Assembly (NCBI RefSeq): GCF_001422645.1
Contig: NZ_LMLR01000017.1
Span: forward strand, 1-64,000
DNA: 64,000 nucleotides
From: Arthrobacter sp. Leaf69
Lineage (GTDB): Bacteria; Actinomycetota; Actinomycetes; Actinomycetales; Micrococcaceae
Direction: 5' to 3'
The translations under genes and the position numbers were made by a program. Shown here one piece after another: positions 8,219 through 16,230 of the stretch. How positions within the stretch are numbered: the stretch's first letter is position 1; every line of letters begins with the position of its first letter. The notes under the pieces are model-generated. The model made no database searches, was not told where the DNA came from, and worked only from the letters and a program-made list of their open reading frames with translations.

Positions 8219-11095
8219 GTGAGCGAAACTACCAAACCGGCACCAGCCCCCCATTCTGCAGACACCCTGGCTGCAGACACTCTTTCTGCAGACACCGCGG
8301 CAGACGTTTTCCAGGCACCTGAGTCCACCTCAGTGAGCGGGGCCGGGCCCGCCCGGAAGTCCACGCGGGCCGCGGAGCCGGTTTCCGCCACTGAGGCGCC
8401 CGTCATTCCCATCACGGACCAGCCACGCCTGCTGGTCCTGGACGGTCACTCCATGGCGTTCCGGGCGTTCTTCGCCCTGCCTGCTGACAAGTTCTCCACC
8501 GCCACGGGACAGCACACCAACGCGATCCACGGCTTCACCTCCATGCTCATCAACCTGATCAAGGAGCAGAAGCCCACCCACGTCGCCGTCGCCTTCGACG
8601 TTTCGGACGACACCACCCACCGCAAGGCCGAGTACAGCGAGTACAAGGGCGGACGCAACGAGACTCCGCGGGAGATGAGCGGCCAGATCGACCTCATCGA
8701 CAAGGTCATGGGCGCGTGGGGCATCAAGACCATCAAGATGCCCGGCTACGAGGCTGATGACATCCTGGCAACCCTCGCCGCCATGGGTGAGAAGGCTGGC
8801 TTCGAGGTGCTGCTCGTATCGGGCGACCGTGACGCCTTCCAGCTGATTACGGACAACGTGTTTGTCCTGTACCCGAGGAAGGGCGTCAGTGACATTCCAC
8901 GAATGGATGCCGCGGCCATCCAGGAAAAGTACTTTGTCAGCCCCGCCCAGTATTCGGACCTTGCCGCCCTGGTGGGGGAGACGGCGGACAACCTCCCGGG
9001 CGTCCCCGGCGTCGGGCCCAAGACGGCGGCCAAGTGGATCAACCTGTACGGCGGGCTGGAGGGGGTCCTGGAGAACCTCGACGCGATCGGCGGAAAGGTG
9101 GGGGACTCCCTCCGCGACAACGTGGAGGACGTCAAGCGCAACCGGCGGCTGAACAGGCTTCACACGGACCTCGACCTCCCGGTGACGCTGGACGAGCTCG
9201 CCGAGCCGCGGCCGGACCAGGGGGCGCTCGAGGAGTTGTTCGACGCGCTTGAATTCAAGACCATCCGCACCCGGCTTTTTGCGCTCTATGGCAGCGAGGT
9301 TGCTGAAGCTGAGCGGGAAAGCCTCGAAACCCCGGACTTCGTGGTTCCGGCGAGCGCAGCCGAGCTGTCCGCTTTCCTCGAGTCCGGGGCTGGCAAGCGT
9401 TCAGCCGTCGCCGTCGACCTCGTACCCGGCCGGATCGGTGAGGATGCCGCCGCCCTGGCCATCGTCCACGACGGCGGGGCCGCATACATCGACCTCGCCG
9501 GGCAGGACGCCGCTGCCGAGAACGTCCTGGCCGGCTGGCTCCGCGACGCCGGCGCGGCCAAGGTCATGCACGGCTACAAGGCGGCCCTCAAAGCCCTCAC
9601 CAGCCGGGGCCTGGGCTTAGAAGGCGTGGTGGACGACACTTCGATCTCCGGGTACCTCATCCAGCCGGACCGCCGCAGCTACGAACTGGCCGAATTGGCC
9701 CAGCACCACCTCAACATCAGTGTCTCCACCGAAGCGGCCAAAGCGGGCCAGCTGGAGCTGGCGTTCGACGGCGAGGACGACGCCGCTGCCGCCGGCGCGC
9801 TGGTCCACGTCGCCGCCGTCGTCCAGTCCCTGAGCCGCTACTTCGAGACGGAACTGGCCGAGCGCAAGGCCCAGGACCTGCTGACCACCCTTGAGCTGCC
9901 TGTCAGCCGCGTTCTTGCCGACATGGAACTCGCAGGAATCGCCATCGATATGCCGCGCATGGACGAGCAGATTGCCGATCTCGGCAAGGTGATCGACAAC
10001 GCCCAGGAACTCGCGTTCGCCGCAATCGGCCACGAAGTGAACCTGGGTTCGCCCAAACAGCTGCAGACGGTGCTCTTCGAGGAACTGGGGCTCCCGAAGA
10101 CCAAGAAGATCAAGTCCGGGTACACCACCGACGCCGCCTCGCTGAAGTCGCTGCTGGAGAAGACCGGCCATGAATTCCTGGTCCAGCTCATGGCACACCG
10201 TGAGTCCTCCAAGCTGCGCCAGATGCTGGAGTCACTCAAGAAGTCCGTCGCCGACGACGGCCGGATCCACACCACGTACGCGCAGAACGTCGCCGCCACG
10301 GGCCGGATCTCCTCCAACAACCCGAACCTGCAGAACATCCCCATCCGCAGCGAGGAAGGCCGGCGCGTCCGCGGCATCTTCGTAGTCAGCGAGGGCTATG
10401 ACTGCCTGCTGTCCGCGGACTACTCGCAGATCGAGATGCGCATCATGGCCCACCTCTCGGGGGACGCCGGCCTGATCCAGGCCTACAAGGACGGCGAGGA
10501 CCTGCACCGGTTCGTGGGCTCCAACATCTTCCATGTGCCCACGGACCAGGTGACCAGCGCCATGCGCTCGAAGGTCAAGGCCATGTCCTACGGGCTTGCC
10601 TACGGCCTGACCTCGTTCGGCCTCTCCAAGCAGCTCGAAATTTCCGTCGACGAGGCGCGGACCCTGATGAAGGACTACTTCGACCGGTTCGGCGCCGTCC
10701 GCGACTACCTCCGCGGCGTCGTGGACCAGGCCAGAATCGACGGCTACACCGCCACCATCGAAGGCCGCCGCCGCTACCTCCCGGACCTCACCAGCACGGA
10801 CCGCCAGCTGCGCGAGAACGCGGAGCGCATCGCGCTCAACTCGCCCATCCAGGGTTCGGCCGCGGACATCATCAAACGCGCCATGCTGGGCGTTGCCGGC
10901 GCGCTGGCGGACCAGGGCCTGAAATCTCGCATGCTGCTCCAGGTCCATGATGAACTGGTCCTCGAAGTGGCGCACGGCGAGCGTGAGGCCGTGGAGAAGC
11001 TGGTGACGGAGCAGATGGGCGCCGCAGCGAAGCTGACGGTCCCGCTCGATGTCCAGATCGGCATCGGCTCCAGCTGGTACGAGGCAGGGCACTGA
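8219..11095 (+). CDS. polA: DNA polymerase I
   Basis: The 958-residue enzyme fills gaps and removes RNA primers in replication and repair. After a roughly 60-residue Ala/Thr-rich extension come the 5'-3' exonuclease domain (LVLDGHSMAFRAFFAL, GDRDAFQLI), a central 3'-5' exonuclease-like domain, and the polymerase domain with DYSQIEMRIMAHLS and VHDELVLEV. The proofreading domain looks inactive: the usual DxE motif reads VAVDLVP, and the GQNLKYD equivalent reads MHGYKAA. This degeneration is known in actinobacterial Pol I. The extension contains a threefold 15-bp repeat. Confidence 0.95.
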   Translation: MSETTKPAPAPHSADTLAADTLSADTAADVFQAPESTSVSGAGPARKSTRAAEPVSATEAPVIPITDQPRLLVLDGHSMAFRAFFALPADKFSTATGQHTNAIHGFTSMLINLIKEQKPTHVAVAFDVSDDTTHRKAEYSEYKGGRNETPREMSGQIDLIDKVMGAWGIKTIKMPGYEADDILATLAAMGEKAGFEVLLVSGDRDAFQLITDNVFVLYPRKGVSDIPRMDAAAIQEKYFVSPAQYSDLAALVGETADNLPGVPGVGPKTAAKWINLYGGLEGVLENLDAIGGKVGDSLRDNVEDVKRNRRLNRLHTDLDLPVTLDELAEPRPDQGALEELFDALEFKTIRTRLFALYGSEVAEAERESLETPDFVVPASAAELSAFLESGAGKRSAVAVDLVPGRIGEDAAALAIVHDGGAAYIDLAGQDAAAENVLAGWLRDAGAAKVMHGYKAALKALTSRGLGLEGVVDDTSISGYLIQPDRRSYELAELAQHHLNISVSTEAAKAGQLELAFDGEDDAAAAGALVHVAAVVQSLSRYFETELAERKAQDLLTTLELPVSRVLADMELAGIAIDMPRMDEQIADLGKVIDNAQELAFAAIGHEVNLGSPKQLQTVLFEELGLPKTKKIKSGYTTDAASLKSLLEKTGHEFLVQLMAHRESSKLRQMLESLKKSVADDGRIHTTYAQNVAATGRISSNNPNLQNIPIRSEEGRRVRGIFVVSEGYDCLLSADYSQIEMRIMAHLSGDAGLIQAYKDGEDLHRFVGSNIFHVPTDQVTSAMRSKVKAMSYGLAYGLTSFGLSKQLEISVDEARTLMKDYFDRFGAVRDYLRGVVDQARIDGYTATIEGRRRYLPDLTSTDRQLRENAERIALNSPIQGSAADIIKRAMLGVAGALADQGLKSRMLLQVHDELVLEVAHGEREAVEKLVTEQMGAAAKLTVPLDVQIGIGSSWYEAGH
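8256..8295 (+). repeat. Three 15-bp repeat units in the polA 5' end
   Basis: CTGCAGACAC recurs at 8256, 8271 and 8286, always 15 bases apart, encoding a repeated (S/A)-A-D-T-(L/A) segment of the N-terminal extension. Confidence 0.85.
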
Positions 11096-11160
11096 CGCCC
11101 GCTTCGCCAGAGCAATAGCTGAGTTAAGTAATTTGGCAGGATTCCTAGGGGGAGAAATTC

Positions 11161-12450
11161 GTGGCTGAGAAGTATGAGATCCGGCGGTTCCGCGCAGCCG
11201 AAAAGGGTGAACCGGACTACGCGCTGGGGGTAGCCTGGCTGCGCGGCGTCGGCATCGGCTTCTACGACGAGCGGCACAAGGACGAGTTCGTGGACAAGGT
11301 CATGGCCATGTACCGTGCCGACAACCGTGAGATGACGGGCGTCTACCAGACCGGTGCCGTTGCCGCCCACTCGCTGGCGGCGGACACCCCCGTCGCCACC
11401 TTCGCGACCCTCCGCAAGGACCTCAACGTCGGCTACGGCCGGCAGCTCGAAGCACAGCTGATCACCGCCGTGACCGTCCGCGGTACCCACCGCAGGCAGG
11501 GGCTCCTGCGCCGGATGATGACCGAGGACCTCGCCGGATCGAAAGCGGACGGCCTGGCGATGGCCGCGCTGACCGCCTCGGAAGCGTCCATCTACGGGCG
11601 GTTCGGCTTCGGCGTCGCGACGTTCGAGCGCAGCGTCAAAGTGGACACCGGCCCGCGGTTCCGGCTGCGGCACACCCCGACCGGCTCGGTGGAAATCGCC
11701 GACCGGAAAGTGCTCCTGGAACTGGCACCGGGCGTGTTCGAACGCGTCCACCGGGTCACGCCGGGCTCCATTGTCCGCCAGGATGCTTACCGGCAGCGCA
11801 GCTCGGGCACCCTCGGGCGGGACGGCGCCGAGGACGAGTCGATCCGGTGCGCCCTGCATTACGACGCCGACGGGGACGTGGACGGCTACGTCGCCTATAA
11901 GTTCTCCGGCTGGGACACCAAGCCGTTCACCATGGAAGTCATCGACCTCGTGGCGGCCACCGATTCCGGGTACCTGGAGCTGTGGCAGTTCCTGGGCAGC
12001 ATCGACATGATCCAGCGGGTCACCTGGGCCGAAGCGCCTGTGGACGACCCGCTGACGTGGGCCCTGGAGGACCCGCGGTGCATCGAGTCCGGCGAGAACG
12101 CCGACATGCTCTGGCTCCGCGTGCTGGACACCGCGAAGGCCCTTGGCGCGAGGCGCTACTCCTCCGACGGCAAACTGGTCCTGCGCGTCAGCGACACCCT
12201 GGGCTTGGCCGCCGGCACGTTCACCCTGTCCGTGAGCGGCGGCGAGGCAAAGGTTGCTGCTGCCCCGGACGGCGCGGAAGCTGACCTTTCCCTCGACGTC
12301 GCGGACCTGGGATCCATCTACCTGGGCGCTGTCTGCCCGGTGACCCTCGCCGCCGCCGGAGGGATCAGCGAGCACACGCCCGGGGCGGCGCTGACAGCGC
12401 GACTCATGTTCGCCGTCGAACGCGCACCGCACTGCCTGACGCATTTCTAG
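11161..12450 (+). CDS. Eis-like GNAT N-acetyltransferase
   Basis: The 429-residue product has the Eis layout: an N-terminal GNAT domain with the acetyl-CoA loop ITAVTVRGTHRRQGLLRRMM (about residues 101-120), a second GNAT-like domain, and a C-terminal SCP2-like sterol-carrier fold. Eis proteins are cytoplasmic acetyltransferases that can modify amines, including aminoglycosides, but native substrates in soil actinobacteria are mostly unknown. GTG 11161 is backed by AGGGGGAG about eight bases upstream. It sits alone between polA and rpsA. Confidence 0.85.
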   Translation: MAEKYEIRRFRAAEKGEPDYALGVAWLRGVGIGFYDERHKDEFVDKVMAMYRADNREMTGVYQTGAVAAHSLAADTPVATFATLRKDLNVGYGRQLEAQLITAVTVRGTHRRQGLLRRMMTEDLAGSKADGLAMAALTASEASIYGRFGFGVATFERSVKVDTGPRFRLRHTPTGSVEIADRKVLLELAPGVFERVHRVTPGSIVRQDAYRQRSSGTLGRDGAEDESIRCALHYDADGDVDGYVAYKFSGWDTKPFTMEVIDLVAATDSGYLELWQFLGSIDMIQRVTWAEAPVDDPLTWALEDPRCIESGENADMLWLRVLDTAKALGARRYSSDGKLVLRVSDTLGLAAGTFTLSVSGGEAKVAAAPDGAEADLSLDVADLGSIYLGAVCPVTLAAAGGISEHTPGAALTARLMFAVERAPHCLTHF

Positions 12451-12476
12451 GCGGGTCTGTACGGTCCCGATGCGCT

Positions 12477-12506
12477 TTGACCCGCGTTCACGAAAGCGAC
12501 TAGACT
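12477..12506 (+). promoter_or_regulatory. Promoter of rpsA
   Basis: TTGACC (12477-12482) and TAGACT (12501-12506) are separated by 18 bases, giving a leader of about 135 bases before rpsA. This is one of the best -35/-10 pairs in the window, as expected for a ribosomal gene. Confidence 0.65.
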
Positions 12507-12649
12507 AAACGGGCGTGTACTACGTGCGCGCATCTACAATCCACAAATCAGGATGACCCGGCGCTTTGCCGTGTTCTGTGCCCGTGTCGCCGACGCGGGC
12601 GCAGCGGTTTGCCTGACCGACTAACTATCCACAACGGAGCCCCTACTAC

Positions 12650-14131
12650 ATGACCATCACCTCAACCGAGAAGCCCGGTACCCCCGTAGTCGCCATTAAC
12701 GACATCGGTACCGCTGAGGACTTCCTCGCAGCAGTCGACGCCACCATCAAGTACTTCAACGACGGAGACCTCGTCGAAGGTACCGTCGTCAAGGTCGACC
12801 GCGACGAAGTCCTGCTCGACATCGGTTACAAGACCGAAGGTGTCATTCCCTCCCGCGAGCTGTCCATCAAGCACGATGTTGATCCCGGAGACGTCGTCTC
12901 CGTTGGCGATCTCGTCGAAGCCCTGGTGCTCACCAAGGAAGACAAAGAAGGCCGCCTGATCCTCTCCAAGAAGCGTGCTCAGTACGAGCGCGCCTGGGGC
13001 GACATCGAGAAGGTCAAGGAAGAAGACGGTGTCGTTACCGGTACCGTCATCGAGGTTGTCAAGGGTGGTCTTATCCTCGACATCGGTCTGCGCGGCTTCC
13101 TGCCCGCATCCCTCGTCGAGATGCGCCGTGTGCGCGACCTTGCTCCGTACATCGGTCAGCAGATCGAAGCCAAGATCATCGAGCTGGACAAGAACCGCAA
13201 CAACGTTGTGCTGTCCCGCCGTGCATGGCTCGAGCAGACCCAGTCCGAGGTCCGCTCCACGTTCCTCAACAAGCTGGAAAAGGGCCAGGTCCGTCCCGGC
13301 GTCGTTTCCTCCATCGTCAACTTCGGTGCATTCGTGGACCTGGGCGGCGTAGACGGCCTGGTGCACGTTTCCGAGCTGTCCTGGAAGCACATCGACCACC
13401 CGTCCGAGGTTGTCGAAGTTGGCCAGGAAGTCACCGTCGAGGTTCTCGAGGTGGACCTGGACCGCGAGCGTGTTTCCCTGTCGCTCAAGGCTACGCAGGA
13501 AGATCCGTGGCAGACCTTCGCCCGCACCCACGCCCTTGGGCAGGTTGTGCCGGGTAAGGTCACCAAGCTGGTTCCGTTCGGCGCGTTCGTTCGCGTTGAA
13601 GACGGCATCGAAGGCCTGGTACACATCTCCGAGCTCGCCGTGCGCCACGTTGAGCTGGCCGAGCAGGTTGTCTCCGTTGGCGACGAACTGTTCGTCAAGG
13701 TCATCGACATCGATCTCGAACGCCGCCGCATCTCGCTGTCCCTCAAGCAGGCCAACGAGGGCGTCGACGCCGAGTCCACCGAATTCGATCCGGCTCTCTA
13801 CGGCATGGCCGCTGAGTACGACGAAGAGGGCAACTACAAGTACCCGGAGGGCTTCGATCCGGAGTCCAACGAGTGGCTTGAAGGCTACGAGACGCAGCGC
13901 GCCGCCTGGGAGCAGCAGTACGCTGACGCCCAGACCCGCTGGGAAGCCCACAAGAAGCAGGTTGCCCAGCACGCTGCCGACGACGCTGCAGCTGCAACGT
14001 CCGGCGAGAGCGACTCCGGCACCACCAGCTACTCCTCCGAGCCGGCTGCAGCCGAGTCCACCACCGGTGGCGGCACGCTCGCTTCCGACGAGGCTCTTGC
14101 AGCACTGCGCGAGAAGCTGACCGGCAACTAA
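12650..14131 (+). CDS. rpsA: 30S ribosomal protein S1
   Basis: The 493-residue product has four S1 RNA-binding repeats, at about residues 38-107, 125-190, 211-280 and 296-366, in place of the six of Escherichia coli. Repeats 3 and 4 keep the typical SIVNFGAFVDLGGVDGLVHVSEL pattern in part. A long acidic, Gln- and Ala-rich tail of about 100 residues follows. S1 recruits mRNA to the 30S subunit. Codon use is strongly biased toward preferred codons, as in highly expressed genes. A long palindromic terminator lies at 14199-14230. Confidence 0.97.
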   Translation: MTITSTEKPGTPVVAINDIGTAEDFLAAVDATIKYFNDGDLVEGTVVKVDRDEVLLDIGYKTEGVIPSRELSIKHDVDPGDVVSVGDLVEALVLTKEDKEGRLILSKKRAQYERAWGDIEKVKEEDGVVTGTVIEVVKGGLILDIGLRGFLPASLVEMRRVRDLAPYIGQQIEAKIIELDKNRNNVVLSRRAWLEQTQSEVRSTFLNKLEKGQVRPGVVSSIVNFGAFVDLGGVDGLVHVSELSWKHIDHPSEVVEVGQEVTVEVLEVDLDRERVSLSLKATQEDPWQTFARTHALGQVVPGKVTKLVPFGAFVRVEDGIEGLVHISELAVRHVELAEQVVSVGDELFVKVIDIDLERRRISLSLKQANEGVDAESTEFDPALYGMAAEYDEEGNYKYPEGFDPESNEWLEGYETQRAAWEQQYADAQTRWEAHKKQVAQHAADDAAAATSGESDSGTTSYSSEPAAAESTTGGGTLASDEALAALREKLTGN

Positions 14132-14198
14132 TTGCCCTTGGTTCCCGGGGAGACACCTCCCCGGGGCCTGGCAGTTGCCAGCTTGAAGTAGCACCGTG

Positions 14199-14230
14199 AA
14201 GATGGCCGTCCCCCGGGGGGCGGCCATCTT
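14199..14230 (+). terminator. Terminator of rpsA
   Basis: A near-perfect palindrome pairs 14199-14214 with 14215-14230 (one G-T pair), outer arms AAGATGGCCG and CGGCCATCTT, followed by a short T-rich run. Confidence 0.8.
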
Positions 14231-14238
14231 TCATTTAA

Positions 14239-14278
14239 GGACATGTCCCGCGGACGTGGGCCTCCGCGGGACATGCCC
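14239..14278. repeat. Hairpin built from the GGACATGTCC motif
   Basis: The 16-base arm at 14239-14254 (GGACATGTCCCGCGGA) is the inverted copy of 14263-14278 with one mismatch; the loop is eight bases. The arm contains the self-complementary decamer GGACATGTCC. Confidence 0.8.
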
Positions 14279-14301
14279 ATTGTTTGAGACTTGCCCCCGC
14301 T

Positions 14302-14467
14302 GGACATGCCCAGTCCTGGCCGCTGCAACTGGACATAGGGCGTTATGCCCAGTCCCAGGCACGCGTACCGGGCATGCCCTGCTCTCAGGGTCCGCCGGCG
14401 TTGGGCCCCAGCCGGACATGCCCAGTCGTGGGTACTCGCTCAGCGGGACATGCCCAGTCCTGGCCGC
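14302..14467 (+). repeat. Dispersed GGACATGCCCAGTC repeats
   Basis: GGACATGCCCAGTC starts at 14302, 14414 and 14446; the copies at 14302-14323 and 14446-14467 are identical over 22 bases, extending into CTGGCCGC. Degenerate versions lie at 14331-14358 and 14369-14390. Confidence 0.8.
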
Positions 14468-14612
14468 GGCCCCTGGCCACAGCGCATCAAGTCCAGCTCG
14501 GCCGGGGAGATGCCCATCGGTCGACCGGCGACCCGACGGCGGACTGCCGCTCTGCGCGGCGCGCGGCGTCTGGTTGCGGGCTGGGCAGGCTTCCATCAGG
14601 CACTGTTGGCTG

Positions 14613-15332
14613 ATGGATCCGGTCAGCGCGGCTCGCGCCTTTGTAGCGGAGAGACACCCCGACGCCGATGCGTCCATCCTCGGGGGCAGCGCGGCCCAAG
14701 GCCGGAGCACTCCCACGTCCGATCTGGACATTGTGGTGCTATACCCCGACGGCGGTGCCAACTACGCCCAGACGACGCGTTACCGCGGACAGATTGTTGA
14801 GGAGTTTGTCCATACGCCGGCCAGCCTTGCCTTTTGGTATGCACGGGAGCGTGCCGAACGCTGTGCCGTCCTCGGGGACCTATGCGCACAGGGAGTCCTT
14901 CTCGCCGTCAACGGGCTGGGGGAGGCATGGCAGCGGGACGCCCGTTTGTACATGCAGCACGGGCCGGAACCACTGACCGATCAGGAACATGGTCTGCGCC
15001 GGTACGAGCTGAGCAGCTCCCTCGACGACCTGCGGGGCTCGGCACTTCCAGAGGAAACCTTCGCGACAGCTGCCGAGGTCTTCCGGCAGTCGGCGGAACT
15101 CCTGCTCCTCCAGCACGGAAAGTGGCTGGGCAAGGGCAAATGGATGGTCCGGCGGCTGGAACAGCTGCCCTCGGACATAGACGCCGCCGCGTTGCGGGAC
15201 TGGGCGGGCTCCCCGGACCACAGCGCGAAGCGTCTCATCCACGTCGCCGCCCGGGTACTGGAGGCCAACGGCGGATACCTGATGGAAGGCTTCCTTCGCG
15301 GATCACGCCTGGCCCCCGGCACGGCCGTTTAG
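14613..15332 (+). CDS. Nucleotidyltransferase-domain protein (Pol beta superfamily)
   Basis: The 239-residue product has the minimal nucleotidyltransferase motif near its N-terminus, ILGGSAAQGRSTPTSDLDIV (about residues 21-40), with the Gly-Ser pair and the metal-binding Asp-x-Asp. A third acidic residue may be the Glu of IVEEFVH. The rest is mostly helical. Relatives transfer nucleotides to small molecules such as aminoglycosides, or to proteins or RNA; the substrate here is unknown. ATG 14613 places the motif at the normal distance. The gene lies alone between two repeat fields in the otherwise conserved rpsA-coaE interval, suggesting insertion. Confidence 0.75.
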   Translation: MDPVSAARAFVAERHPDADASILGGSAAQGRSTPTSDLDIVVLYPDGGANYAQTTRYRGQIVEEFVHTPASLAFWYARERAERCAVLGDLCAQGVLLAVNGLGEAWQRDARLYMQHGPEPLTDQEHGLRRYELSSSLDDLRGSALPEETFATAAEVFRQSAELLLLQHGKWLGKGKWMVRRLEQLPSDIDAAALRDWAGSPDHSAKRLIHVAARVLEANGGYLMEGFLRGSRLAPGTAV

Positions 15333-15705
15333 GAGGACGCCCCGGCCATGGCCTGCTCAACTCCACCACCAGCGGGACTGCGTTGTGGGTCGCCGGGTTC
15401 CTACTGCTGCGGCCGCCGTCGTCCTCTTCTCTTCCGCGTTCCTGACCGTCAGGGTGGGACATGTGCAGTGGTGGGCCGGGCGGATGGGCAGGATGGGTAT
15501 ATGTCCAGCGGCAGCGGCGAGCGTGGAGCATGTCCGGTGGGGGTCGCATGGAAGGCGCATGTCCGGTGGGGGTCGCATGGAAGGCGGTGGGAGATGTGCA
15601 GTGGTGGGCCGGGCGGATGGGCAGGATGGGTATATGTCCAGCGGCAGCGGCGAGCGTGGAGCATGTCCGGTGGGGGGTCGCATGGAGGCGGTGGGACATG
15701 TCCAG
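15333..15705. other. 373-base gap filled mainly by tandem repeats
   Basis: After about 120 bases without a recognisable signal, the gap holds the 133-bp-period repeat array (15453-15703). Hydrophobic frames such as the one near 15380-15450 match nothing I can name. Confidence 0.6.
15453..15703. repeat. Tandem repeat: two 104-bp copies and nested 29-bp copies
   Basis: A 104-base unit at 15453-15556 recurs at 15586-15689 with only a few differences (period 133). Its last 29 bases are duplicated exactly at 15528-15556 and 15557-15585, and nearly so at 15661-15689. A third partial start, with GGTGGGACATGTCC, lies at 15690-15703. The units share the ACATGT/ATGTCC words found on the other side of the nucleotidyltransferase gene. 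Confidence 0.85.
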
Positions 15706-16230
15706 CTAGCGCAGCGGGATCCTGGCCTTGACCGGAACTGCGGCGGCGTCGGAGGCCTGGCCTTCCTCCAGCTCGGCCCCGGCCGAGCGCAGCAGCACGA
15801 GGGCCGCGGTGTTCCCGGCCGTTGTGTCGGCTTCCAGGACCGTGGCGCCGGACGCGGCAGCCCGGTCCATCACCAGTCGAAGCGCCGCCCTGGCGATTCC
15901 CTGCCCGCGGAAGCTGCGGCCCAGCCAGATTCCCGTTTCGAGGGTCCCCCCGCTGCTCCGCTTGAGCCGGATGGAACCGGCCAATTTCCCGTCGCAGCTG
16001 ATCGCCCAGCTTTTCTGCTGCGCGGGACCGTCAAGCCCCGCCGCGGCGTGGTGGTATTCGCGGAACCAGCTGATCCGTTCCGAATTCCAGCCGGCTGCGC
16101 TGCCCAGTGGAGGCGTCACCTCGTCCGCGTCGGCGTCCTGGATTGCCACGGTCAGGAGCTGCTCCAGGACCGCGTCGGTCACGTCGACGAGCCGGACTGG
16201 GGCGGGCAACGGGTCAGCTGAGGGGGACAT
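15706..16230 (-). CDS. GNAT N-acetyltransferase (RimJ-like)
   Basis: The 174-residue product carries a GNAT core: IGWLGRSFRGQGIARAAL-like acetyl-CoA loop around residues 115-130 (GIWLGRSFRGQGIARAALR), preceded by the strand KLAGSIRLKR. The layout of a long N-terminal part, EISWFREYHHA-like segment and the loop resembles RimJ/RimL-type acetyltransferases. The ATG at 16230 follows GGAG on the minus strand and overlaps the end of yigZ by 17 bases, so the two are co-transcribed. Its stop lies right at the edge of the repeat array. Substrate unknown. Confidence 0.75.
   Translation of the reverse strand: MSPSADPLPAPVRLVDVTDAVLEQLLTVAIQDADADEVTPPLGSAAGWNSERISWFREYHHAAAGLDGPAQQKSWAISCDGKLAGSIRLKRSSGGTLETGIWLGRSFRGQGIARAALRLVMDRAAASGATVLEADTTAGNTAALVLLRSAGAELEEGQASDAAAVPVKARIPLR

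Larger units (their letters stand above)
14132..14612. other. 481-base gap: rpsA terminator and GGACATG repeats
   Basis: This stretch between rpsA and the nucleotidyltransferase gene contains the rpsA terminator, then a field of GGACATG-type repeats from 14239 to 14467, then about 145 bases in which I see nothing. Open frames crossing it are only repeat translations. Confidence 0.7.

Noticed and set aside
15528..15689. 29-bp repeats as a possible CRISPR array
   Set aside because: Units are directly adjacent or embedded in a larger repeat, without unique spacers of constant length, and there are no cas genes.
14132..15705. Insertion sequence or transposon around the nucleotidyltransferase gene
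   Set aside because: No transposase frame and no matching terminal inverted repeats or target duplications were found at the edges.
15235..15731. Several open frames across the 133-bp repeat array, both strands
   Set aside because: They are translations of the repeat itself, with no family resemblance or start signals.
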